A stretch of 64,000 bases of DNA from Cronobacter muytjensii ATCC 51329 (GTDB lineage Bacteria; Pseudomonadota; Gammaproteobacteria; Enterobacterales; Enterobacteriaceae). Positions 53,503-62,400 of this stretch are shown here, piece after piece. The notes beneath the pieces were generated by a model, which saw only the letters and a program-made list of their open reading frames with translations, did no database searches and was not told where the DNA came from. Location of the stretch: positions 2,418,001-2,482,000 of the forward strand of contig NZ_CP012268.1 in the NCBI RefSeq assembly GCF_001277195.1, read 5' to 3'. A program made the position numbers and the translations under genes. Every line of letters starts with the position of its first letter. The stretch's first letter is position 1.

Positions 53503-54666
53503 ATGATGAAGCGCAATATCCTGGCAGTGGTTATCCCTGCCCTGCTGGTAGCCGGTGCAGCAAATGCTGCAGAAATCTATAACAAAAACGGCAACAAACT
53601 GGATCTTTACGGTAAAGTAAACGCCGAGCATGATTTCGTGACCTCTGGCGATAACACCAATAACGCCGATGCCACTTATGCTCAACTGGGCTTCAAAGGC
53701 GAAACCCAGATCAACGATCAGATTACTGGTTTCGGCCAGTGGGAATACCGTACCTATGCTAGCGACGCGGAAGCTGAGCAGGGTGCCAACAACTCCAGCC
53801 GTACACGTCTGGCTTTTGCTGGTCTGAAATTCGCTGATGCAGGTTCTATTGATTACGGCCGTAACTACGGTGTTGTTTATGACGTAGAATCCTTCACCGA
53901 TATGGCACCGACCTGGTCTGGTGAAACCTGGGGTGGCGGTTATACCGATAACTTTATGACCAGTCGTTCTACTGGCCTGCTGACCTACCGTAACAGCAAT
54001 TTCTTTGGCCTGGCCGATGGCCTGAGCTTTGCCATTCAGTACCAGGGTAAAAACGAACGTGATGATCTCCGTCGCGCTAACGGCGACGGCGTAGGTTACT
54101 CACTGGGTTATGATTTCGGTGAAGGCTTCAGCGTTATCGGTGCATACAGCAACGCTAACCGTACTCTTGATCAAAAAGATGACGGTAAAGGCGATAAAGC
54201 CGAAGCATGGGCTTTCGGCGCGAAGTACGATGCAAACAACCTGTACCTGGCAGCAGTGTATGCAGAAACGCGTAACATGAGCATTCTGGCTAACAGCTAT
54301 GCTGACAATACTTCTTCTGCTACATCCTATCCGGATGAGTACTACAACGTAGCGAACAAAACCCAGAACTTTGAAGTGATTGCTCAGTACCAGTTCGACT
54401 TCGGTCTGCGTCCGTCCATTTCTTACGTACAGTCTAAAGGTAAGGACCTGAGCGCGAACCCTTACAACGGTTCTGGCTTTACCGGTGGCGATGCTGACCT
54501 GGCTAAATATGTTGAAGTTGGTGCAGCTTACTACTTCAACAAAAACTTTAGCGTGTCTGCTGACTACCGTATCAACCTGCTGGACGAAGACCAGGCTGAA
54601 CGCACTGGCGGCGGCTGGGTTGGTACCGACGACCAGCTGGGCCTGGCGGCAGTTTACCAGTTCTAA
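53503..54666 (+). CDS. ompF: Outer-membrane porin OmpF
   Basis: 387 residues. General trimeric porin of 16 strands for small hydrophilic solutes. Signal peptide MMKRNILAVVIPALLVAGAANA, cleavage before AEIYNKNGNKLDLYGK, the OmpF/OmpC start. GFKGETQINDQITGFGQWEY and RLAFAGLKFADAGSIDYGRNYGVVYD (L3 constriction region) are present, and it ends AAVYQF with the terminal Phe. Between asnS and aspC, the ompF position in E. coli. Regulated by OmpR and MicF in relatives; GAGGG ribosome site at 53487. Confidence 0.97.
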   Translation: MMKRNILAVVIPALLVAGAANAAEIYNKNGNKLDLYGKVNAEHDFVTSGDNTNNADATYAQLGFKGETQINDQITGFGQWEYRTYASDAEAEQGANNSSRTRLAFAGLKFADAGSIDYGRNYGVVYDVESFTDMAPTWSGETWGGGYTDNFMTSRSTGLLTYRNSNFFGLADGLSFAIQYQGKNERDDLRRANGDGVGYSLGYDFGEGFSVIGAYSNANRTLDQKDDGKGDKAEAWAFGAKYDANNLYLAAVYAETRNMSILANSYADNTSSATSYPDEYYNVANKTQNFEVIAQYQFDFGLRPSISYVQSKGKDLSANPYNGSGFTGGDADLAKYVEVGAAYYFNKNFSVSADYRINLLDEDQAERTGGGWVGTDDQLGLAAVYQF

Positions 54667-54693
54667 TCAGCACAACCTTGTTGTCTGATAGCG

Positions 54694-54722
54694 AAAAAAC
54701 AGGGCTTCGGCCCTGTTTTTTT
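54694..54722 (+). terminator. Terminator of ompF
   Basis: ACAGGGC-TTCG-GCCCTGT stem with A-run before and TTTTTTT after; strong intrinsic terminator. Confidence 0.93.
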
Positions 54723-54851
54723 ATGGGTAAAAGTAAATTCTGCCGACTTTTGCGATCCATGTAACTTTTCCGGGCAAACGGTTGGCATTTTGTAAATCTC
54801 CCGTTAACCTGATAGCGAATTTCCCTTCTGAAATCACAATGGAACCTCGTC

Positions 54852-56042
54852 ATGTTTGAGAACATTACCGCCGCCCCAGCCGACCCGATCCTTGGCCTGG
54901 CCGATCTGTTTCGTGCCGACGACCGCCCGACCAAAATTAACTTAGGCATTGGTGTTTACAAGGATGAAACCGGTAAGACCCCGGTTCTGACCAGCGTTAA
55001 AAAAGCAGAACAATATCTGCTGGAAAATGAAACCACCAAAAACTACCTCGGCATTGACGGTATTCCCGAATTCGGCCGCTGCACGCAGGAATTGCTGTTC
55101 GGTAAAGCAAGCCCGGTTATCAGCGATAAACGCGCCCGCACCGCGCAGACTCCAGGCGGCACCGGCGCGCTGCGCGTCGCGGCGGATTTCCTCGCGAAAA
55201 ACACCGACGTGAAACGCGTCTGGGTCTCTAACCCGAGCTGGCCGAACCATAAAGGCGTGTTTAACTCCGCCGGTCTGGAAGTGCGTGAATACGCCTATTA
55301 CGACGCCGCCAACCATACGCTTGATTTCGACGGCCTGTTAAACAGCCTGCATGAAGCCCAGGCAGGCGACGTGGTGCTGTTCCACGGCTGCTGCCACAAC
55401 CCGACCGGCATCGACCCGACGCTTGAGCAGTGGGAACAGCTGGCGAAGCTGTCCGCAGAAAAAGGCTGGCTGCCGCTGTTCGACTTCGCCTACCAGGGCT
55501 TTGCCCGTGGTCTGGAAGAAGACGCCGAAGGCCTGCGCGCATTCGTCGCCCTGCATAAAGAGCTTATTGTCGCGAGCTCGTTTTCGAAAAACTTCGGTCT
55601 GTACAACGAGCGCGTAGGTGCCTGTACGCTGGTGGCGGCGGATGCCGACGCGGCCGATCGCGCATTCAGCCAGATGAAATCCTGCATTCGCGCCAACTAC
55701 TCAAACCCGCCGGCGCACGGAGCCTCCGTGGTCGCGACCATTCTCAGCAATGACGCGCTGCGCACCATGTGGGAGCAGGAACTGACCGATATGCGCCAGC
55801 GCATCCAGCGTATGCGTCAGCTGTTTGTGAACACGCTGGCCGAGAAAGGCGCGAACCGCGATTTCAGCTTTATCACCAAACAGAACGGCATGTTCTCCTT
55901 CAGCGGTCTGACCAAAGAGCAGGTGCTGCGTCTGCGTGAAGAGTTTGGCGTTTACGCCGTCGCATCAGGCCGTGTTAACGTTGCGGGCATGACGCCGGAT
56001 AACATGGCGCCGCTGTGCGAAGCCATTGTCGCTGTGCTGTAA
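54852..56042 (+). CDS. aspC: Aspartate aminotransferase
   Basis: 396 residues, E. coli length. Class I PLP aminotransferase that interconverts aspartate and oxaloacetate with glutamate. PLP Lys is in ASSFSKNFGLYNERVG; other family marks are TQTPGGTGALRVAADFL, FHGCCHNPTGIDPT and the C-terminal Arg region SGRVNVAGMTPDNM. Single gene with its own terminator. Confidence 0.98.
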   Translation: MFENITAAPADPILGLADLFRADDRPTKINLGIGVYKDETGKTPVLTSVKKAEQYLLENETTKNYLGIDGIPEFGRCTQELLFGKASPVISDKRARTAQTPGGTGALRVAADFLAKNTDVKRVWVSNPSWPNHKGVFNSAGLEVREYAYYDAANHTLDFDGLLNSLHEAQAGDVVLFHGCCHNPTGIDPTLEQWEQLAKLSAEKGWLPLFDFAYQGFARGLEEDAEGLRAFVALHKELIVASSFSKNFGLYNERVGACTLVAADADAADRAFSQMKSCIRANYSNPPAHGASVVATILSNDALRTMWEQELTDMRQRIQRMRQLFVNTLAEKGANRDFSFITKQNGMFSFSGLTKEQVLRLREEFGVYAVASGRVNVAGMTPDNMAPLCEAIVAVL

Positions 56043-56061
56043 TGAGAGCGTAAAAGCAAAA

Positions 56062-56085
56062 GGGCCGCACTGAGCGGCCCTTTTT
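56062..56085 (+). terminator. Terminator of aspC
   Basis: Stem GGGCCGC / GCGGCCC with ACTGA loop, then TTTTT; preceded by AAAAG, so it may also stop the convergent gloC transcript. Confidence 0.92.
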
Positions 56086-56097
56086 GTTGGAGGCAAA

Positions 56098-56745
56098 TTA
56101 CCAGACCGGCATTTCATCCTGCAGGAAAGGATTATGCAGACGCTCATGACCGAGCGTCGACATCGGGCCGTGGCCAGGAATAAAGGTGACGTCATCGCCG
56201 AGCGGCAGCAGCTTACGCTTGATGGAATCGATCAGATGACCGTGATCGCCGCGCGGAAAATCGCTGCGCCCCACCCCGCCTTTGAATATCACGTCGCCGG
56301 AAACCAGCAGACGTGACTGCGCGTCGAAAAAGACGATATGGCCCGGCGTGTGGCCCGGGCAGTGCAACACGCTAAGCGAAATATTGCCAACGCTCACCGT
56401 GTCGCCTTCATTGAGCCAGCGGTCTGGCGTCAGCGGCTGACACTCATCGAGCCCGAACATACGGCTCTGGGCCGGTAAGCCCTGCAGCCAGAACTCATCT
56501 TCTTTTTCCGGGCCGATAATGGGGATGTCGTAGTGCGCCGCAAGCTCTGCCGCCGCGCCGACATGGTCAAGGTGACCATGTGTCAACAGGATCTGCCGCA
56601 GCGTGACGCCCTTCTGAGCGACCTCTTCCTTGATACGCTGCGCGTCGCCGCCGGGGTCCACCAGGGCTGCCTGTTGCGTCTCCTCACACCAGATTAACGA
56701 GCAGTTCTGGGCGAACGCCGTTACCGGAATAATATGATAGTTCAT
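56098..56745 (-). CDS. gloC: Type II glyoxalase GloC (hydroxyacylglutathione hydrolase, YcbL)
   Basis: 215 residues, E. coli length. Metallo-beta-lactamase fold hydrolase that completes methylglyoxal detoxification by hydrolysing S-lactoylglutathione. Metal motif THGHLDHVGAAAEL (residues 55-68), CPGHTPGHIVFFD, VSGDVIFKGGVGRSD and a final PGHGP. It is functionally linked to mgsA in this window, which makes methylglyoxal. 38 bp after mepK on the same strand. Confidence 0.96.
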   Translation of the reverse strand: MNYHIIPVTAFAQNCSLIWCEETQQAALVDPGGDAQRIKEEVAQKGVTLRQILLTHGHLDHVGAAAELAAHYDIPIIGPEKEDEFWLQGLPAQSRMFGLDECQPLTPDRWLNEGDTVSVGNISLSVLHCPGHTPGHIVFFDAQSRLLVSGDVIFKGGVGRSDFPRGDHGHLIDSIKRKLLPLGDDVTFIPGHGPMSTLGHERLHNPFLQDEMPVW

Positions 56746-56783
56746 ACCGCTCCTTTTACCCGGCGCGCTGCCGGGGTCGTTAA

Positions 56784-57332
56784 TTACCAGTGCCTTAGCG
56801 GCCCGGTATCAATATGCACAAAGTTACTGCTGGGGTAGTATCCTACACCACCGGCGCGCAGAGATAACGCCGCTTTGCGAATATTGCTTAACGAAATACC
56901 TTCGATATGAAAATCCATCGCCTGGCCTTTGGTGTGGTAGCTGTGCTTTGCCACGCCGCGGCTTTTGGATCGCAGCTCGTTATTGGTATCAACGGAGCGA
57001 TAGCCGGAGATCAGCTGTACCGGCTTGCGGGTGCCGAGCAGGCCCTGCAAACGGAACAGCTGGTCAAATAAACGGGGGTCGATCGCTTTTACCTTATTTG
57101 CCCGGTAATCACGAAAGAAATGGTTAAGCTTTGCTAATTCATCCTGAATATAGCCCCGGCCATCGAAAAATTCGGCCTTAATCGATTCGCCGGTATGTAA
57201 GTTATTCAGCGTAAGAATACGCGGTCGCGGCGTCGACAGAGTAGCAAACGCAGGCGTGGGCAGTATTGCAGCGCCTAAAGCGGCGCCGCCAAACGCCAGC
57301 AGTTTGCGGCGGTGAGCGTCAATTTTATCCAT
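56784..57332 (-). CDS. mepK: Murein endopeptidase MepK (YcbK), Tat-exported
   Basis: 182 residues from the ATG at 57332, E. coli length. Signal peptide has a Tat-like twin Arg motif, MDKIDAHRRKLLAFGGAALGAAI, and a hydrophobic run ending PAFA. Peptidase M15 zinc site: SGYRSVDTNNELRSKSRGVAKHSYHTKGQAMDFHI (His, Asp) and VHIDTGP. It cleaves mDap-mDap cross-links made by LD-transpeptidases, which fits its neighbour ldtD. The final residues RHW end the protein as in E. coli. Confidence 0.95.
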   Translation of the reverse strand: MDKIDAHRRKLLAFGGAALGAAILPTPAFATLSTPRPRILTLNNLHTGESIKAEFFDGRGYIQDELAKLNHFFRDYRANKVKAIDPRLFDQLFRLQGLLGTRKPVQLISGYRSVDTNNELRSKSRGVAKHSYHTKGQAMDFHIEGISLSNIRKAALSLRAGGVGYYPSSNFVHIDTGPLRHW

Positions 57333-57440
57333 GATATTCAGGTCTACAATCAATATGAACAATAACTATGCACTTCTGGCGCACGAGAGGCACCTTAACC
57401 GCCAGCCGGGGGGGAGTCAATACAGGTCAAAGCCAGGAAT

Positions 57441-57469
57441 AACGGGCCTTTTTTCACGTTTGGCCCGTT
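57441..57469. other. Stem-loop between ldtD and mepK
   Basis: AACGGGCC (57441-57448) / GGCCCGTT (57462-57469), perfect 8-bp. Read leftward there is no T-run after it, so it may only modulate expression of mepK and gloC from an ldtD transcript. Confidence 0.4.
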
Positions 57470-57512
57470 TTATGTTCATATTGAGCAGGTTAAGTCCGCG
57501 GAATTAAACCTG

Positions 57513-59318
57513 TTAGCGGATGAGTTGTTCCACTTTCGGGAGAATTTGTGCGCCCGATCGCGCGGTGTGATCATAATTGTAAATATCTGTACGATATTGC
57601 GGACGTCCGTCTTCACCAATAAACGCGGTCAGATAATAGAGGTTCACCGGAATGGTCTGCGGAATATTTACGTAACGCGTATTCCCCTCTTTCAGCGTCT
57701 GCGAAATACGCGAATCATTCCAGCCCGCATCCTGTAGCAGCATATTGGCAAGCTCTGAGGCTTTATTCACGCGCACGCAGCCGGAGCTGAGCGCCCGCGC
57801 GTCGCGCTGGAACAGATTATGGTTCGGCGTGTCGTGCAGATAAATAGCATCTGAGCTTGGCATGTTGAACTTATAACGCCCCAGCGAGTTATGCGCGCCC
57901 GGCGCCTGCTGGAACCGGAACGGCAGGTTCGACGGCGTAATCGTCGCCCAGTCCACCATCCACGGATCCACGACCTCAGCGTTGCTGCTCCAGCCGTTCA
58001 GCACCGTATAGCCGTGGCTTTCAAGATAACCCGGATCGTTCCAGACTTTCGGCAGAATGTCTTTGCGCGCAAGCGTTGGCGGCACGTTCCACGGCGGGTT
58101 CACCACTACGTTATTCAGCGCGCTGCTCATCAGCGGCGTTTTACGATCCGGACGGCCGACAATCACCCGCGACGCCAGCACCTGATTGCCGTTCTGGTAA
58201 TAGACCAGCGAATATTCCGGAATATTGACCATAATGCCGGTATCGAGTTTGCCCGGCAGCAGGCGCAAGCGCTGAATATTGAGCGCCAGCAGCGCAGCAC
58301 GCTCGGCTGGCGTCACGTTTAACCAGTCGCGGGTCGACTGGCCAATCACGCCATCCGCGCCAAGCCCTTGCCATTTCTGGAAACGTTTCACCGCCGCGAC
58401 CAGGTCTTTGTCGTACACCCCGCGGGTCGGGTTTTTCGCGCTGGTCTGGCTGGCCGTTTGCGGCGCGGCGGACGGGCTGACGACGCCGTTATTATCGCCC
58501 GGCAGGACGATATCCGGGCCGCCATCCAGCATGCCCGTACGCTGTAAAATTTCTTTCAGGGCCGGGATGTCGTTGCTCCACTGGCCAGGGCGTAGTTTTT
58601 CTTTGCCGGTCATCTGCGGCCACGGGCGCGTGTCCGCGACCAGTTGCAGCAGCGAGGCGTGCATTGCGGCGTATTGCGGGTGCGCCGGCGCCAGCGAGCG
58701 GACAAATGCCGGAACCGAGCCATTATCCAGCGCGACCTGCCACTGGTTAAGCACCGTCAACGCGGGCAGCTCTGGTTTGTAGGGTTTAGCGCTGTAGAGC
58801 CAGCGATTGCCCTGGCTTGGAATGCCGGAGATAAAATGCAGATAGCCGACCATCGCGTCGCTCAGCACGATATCGCGGGCAAGGCCGGTGACCGCCGGGT
58901 TTGTCAGCTGTTCCACCCAGGCGGTGAACTGCGGCTGGAAACCGGCGAGCGCCACTTCCGCGAGCTGCTGCTGGAACGCCTGAACCGCGTCGCGGTTCTC
59001 CCACATTGGCTTCAGATCGCGGGCGGCATACAGGCCCACCAGCGCGTTCATATAGACTGGCGTAAAACCTGCAGGCAGCGCCGCCTGGAGCTGTGCGCGC
59101 GCGCTTGCAAGACGGCTCGCGGCGTCAGGCGCCGCATTTGCCGCGAGGAACATCATTCCCGGCGACAGCGCGATCGGCTGCGCGCTCAGCGTGGTGATGC
59201 TGTCGGTAGCGATCAGTTCCGGTTCGTCGGCATACGCGTTAAACAGTGGAGCGATACTGAGAGCCAGACACAAACTCAGCGCTGACCGTCGAAAACCATG
59301 CATATTGTTAAGCACCAT
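57513..59318 (-). CDS. ldtD: L,D-transpeptidase LdtD (YcbB)
   Basis: 601 residues (E. coli 615) from the ATG at 59318; the frame to 59543 has 75 leading residues without family resemblance. Signal sequence SALSLCLALSIAPLFNAYADE. A peptidoglycan-binding domain (VAAVKRFQKWQGLGADGVIGQSTRDWLNV) precedes the YkuD catalytic domain, with IYLHDTPNHNLFQRDARALSSGCVRVNKA holding catalytic Cys in SSGCVRV. It makes 3-3 mDap cross-links in peptidoglycan. The span PSAAPQTASQTSAKNPTRG is a low-complexity linker. Confidence 0.96.
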   Translation of the reverse strand: MVLNNMHGFRRSALSLCLALSIAPLFNAYADEPELIATDSITTLSAQPIALSPGMMFLAANAAPDAASRLASARAQLQAALPAGFTPVYMNALVGLYAARDLKPMWENRDAVQAFQQQLAEVALAGFQPQFTAWVEQLTNPAVTGLARDIVLSDAMVGYLHFISGIPSQGNRWLYSAKPYKPELPALTVLNQWQVALDNGSVPAFVRSLAPAHPQYAAMHASLLQLVADTRPWPQMTGKEKLRPGQWSNDIPALKEILQRTGMLDGGPDIVLPGDNNGVVSPSAAPQTASQTSAKNPTRGVYDKDLVAAVKRFQKWQGLGADGVIGQSTRDWLNVTPAERAALLALNIQRLRLLPGKLDTGIMVNIPEYSLVYYQNGNQVLASRVIVGRPDRKTPLMSSALNNVVVNPPWNVPPTLARKDILPKVWNDPGYLESHGYTVLNGWSSNAEVVDPWMVDWATITPSNLPFRFQQAPGAHNSLGRYKFNMPSSDAIYLHDTPNHNLFQRDARALSSGCVRVNKASELANMLLQDAGWNDSRISQTLKEGNTRYVNIPQTIPVNLYYLTAFIGEDGRPQYRTDIYNYDHTARSGAQILPKVEQLIR

Positions 59319-59430
59319 CCCTTGCCCCCTGTTTTTCAGAATAGTTCGGCACTCAGGCTTATTTTGAGTATATAAAGAGAAAAAACCATTTGCCTGACCG
59401 AATGTAAAGAAGTTTAAAGATTTGCTGACC

Positions 59431-59458
59431 AAAAAGAAAGCGGGCCGAAGCCCGCTCT
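59431..59458 (-). terminator. Terminator of mukB
   Basis: On the minus strand AGCGGGC-TTCG-GCCCGCT followed by TTCTTTTT; ends the mukFEB transcript. Confidence 0.9.
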
Positions 59459-59472
59459 TTATGGTGATGTCA

Positions 59473-62400
59473 TTACGAAACTTCTGCCGCGCCCGGCAAC
59501 GCTTCCGTTGGCGGTGCGGCAAAACCGCGCAGCCCCACCACATGCACGTGTTCGTGATTCTGGAACACTTTACGCACCAGTTTATAGGTCGTGCCTTTTT
59601 CAGGGCTGATGTTTTCCGGCGCCGCGATAATCAGCTGCATCTGCAGGCGCTCGCACAGCTCGAACAGCGTGGCGATGGAACGGGCGTCAAGGCGCGCCGC
59701 TTCGTCGAGGAACAAGAGGCGACATGGCGAAATATCTTTGCCGCGCAGACGGCTCGACTCATCTTCCCAGCTCTGGACCACCATCACCAGAATCGACATC
59801 CCGGTGCCGATCGCCTCGCCGGTCGAGAGCGCGCCGCTCTCCGCCCGCAGCCAGCCGTCGGAGCCGCGGTTAACCTCGACTTCCATCTCCAGATAATTGC
59901 GGTAATCAAGCAGCTCTTCGCCGATGGTCTGGGCAGTGCGCTGGCCCATGTCTATCTGCGGATTCAGGCGCTGCCAGAGTTTCGCCAGCGCTTCGGAGAA
60001 GGTCAGGCGGTTACTGTTAAACAAGTCCTGGTGCTGTTCATGTTGTTCGGCGAGTACATCCAGCAGCGTCGCATGGCTTTCACGCACGTTGACGTTCAGG
60101 CGCACGCTGTTGACCTGCCCGAAAGAAACGCTCTGTAGCCCCTGGTTGAGCATCCGGATACGGTTCTGTTCGCGCTGAATGGTTTTGCGAATAATATTCG
60201 CCACGCTGCGGGAGCTTATCGCCAGTTTCTGCTCGCGCGACGTAAGCTCTTCCGTCAGGCGGCCCAGCTCAATCTCCATCTGCTCAATGGCCTCGACCGG
60301 GTCATCGGTGCGGATAATATCCTGACGGATACGCTCGCGCAGATGCTGGTAGACCGCGACGAAGAACTGAATTTTACGTTCCGGACGTTTAGGATCTTCA
60401 GACAGGCGCAGCACGTCGCGCAGATGTTCGTTATCCGCGACCGCGAGGCGCAGCGCGCCGAGCGCTTTATCCGACATCGACCGCAAATCGTCGCCGGAAT
60501 GATACGCCAGTTCGCGACGGTGCAGGCGCCGTTCGACGCCGTTGTCTTTCACCATACGCATCACCGCACACCAGCCCGCTTTCGCGCTCACCACCTGTTC
60601 GCGCATCTCGTGGTAGTTACGCTCAAGGCGTTTCAGGCTGCGGGTCAGGTTATCCATTTCCGCTTCGCACAGCGTCAGCTGTTTTTCCAGCTGGTTGCGG
60701 CGCGAGCGGTTGTTGCTAAGACGCGTATGCAGTTCATCGCGACGCTGGCGGGCGCGCTCTTCGGCGCTGGCATCGGCGCGTACGCCGATATCCTGAAGCT
60801 CGCGCTGTAAATCGCCCAGCATCTCTTTTTTGGTATCAAACGAGCTTTTCAGCGACGCCAGCACCTGATGATACTGGCTGAGCTTCGCCGCATGAGTACG
60901 CAACGCTTCGCGGGCGCGGGTACGCTCGGCCTCCGCCTGCTCCAGACGCTGGCGCAGTTTTTCATTGAGATCGGTATTGCCGCTGAGCATCTGCGCTGAG
61001 TCGCTGTAGCTGAAGTGCGCGCGACGCTGCACTACTTCGCTCAGCGCGAAGGCTTGCTGACGGGCATCGCGCTGAGTCTGACGCGCCTGCTCGTAATCCT
61101 GTTTCAGCTGATCAAACTGCTCCGGATCGCTTTGCAGGACAGAGGCTACCGGCTCAAGCTTCGCCAGCGCGCTGCCGTGCTGGGAGATAAAGCGCGCAGC
61201 GTCCTGGGCTTCCGCCAGACGCTCCTGAATTTCATCAACGCGGTCCGCCAGGCTGTCATCCGCCAGCAGGCTCAGGCGCGGCAGCAGGCGGTTAAGCTGG
61301 GCGACGCCCTCTTTTGCCTGTTCAAACTGCACGCGCTGTTGCTGGTTGTCGTTTTCGTGCTGGCTGATGGCACGCTCGATTTCGCTGCGGCGCGTGTTGA
61401 GCTTGCGGATTTCCGCTTCCGGATCCGCCTCAAACGCCACGGCCAGATGCTGGCCGACAAAGCGGCTAAACGCCTGATGCAAACGCTGGGTTTTCTGCAC
61501 GTCGAAAGAGAGTGTCGCGTAACGTTCGGCGAGCGCTTCGCGTTCGGCATGCAGGTTCTCGATGCGGCTTTCTCGCGCGGCGCGGCCAAACAGCGGCAAC
61601 GACGGGAAGCGGGAGTAGCGCCACTGGCGCTCGGCGACTTTCACCACTACCGCTTTTTCCAGCTCTTCAACGCTGAAAACGCTGTCATCGAAGGACTGCG
61701 GGTCACCTTCTATCAGGTAGAGATCTTCCGGGCACTCTTCAAGGCCGTCGAGGAGCTCGCGCACCCTTGAGAGATCCGGCACGACAATCGCGTGACGCGA
61801 CGGGCCATACAGCGCCGAGAAGTAAGGCGCGTCTTCAAGGGAGACGTCGTCATAAATCTCAGACAGCAGTACGCCGCCAAAGCGTTCCGCCAGCGCGTTC
61901 AGACGCGCGTCTTCGGCCCCGCCCGGCTGGCTTAAGCGTTCAATCTCTTCATCAACCGCTCGCTTACGCGCGCCTACTTCGTCGCGCTCGACGATGGCTT
62001 CACGTTCGCGCTCCAGTAACTGCTGAAGGTATTCGGTGACCTGCTGGCCGGACTCAAACGTCTCGCCGCTCTGTTCGCTTATCTGGTTAAGGCTGTTTTG
62101 CGCCGCCAGCCAGACGGGCGCCTGGCTGGTGAGCGTCTTCACGCGGCTCTGGATCTGCTCCAGTTCCTGACGCAGCGTCATGCGCTGTTCGCCCGCCTGA
62201 GCAACGCTGTCGGAGAGCGCGGCGATGCGCGCTTCCAGCTCTTCATTGAGCGCTTCGAGATCTTCAGGATCGTAATCTTTGCCCTGACGCTTGCAGAAAT
62301 CAGCCAGCAAACGCTCGGCGTCCTGCTGTTCGCGCAGGCGCTGCTCCAGCTCGGAAAGGCGCATGCGCAGCGGCTGTACCTGTTCGGCCAGATGACGCTG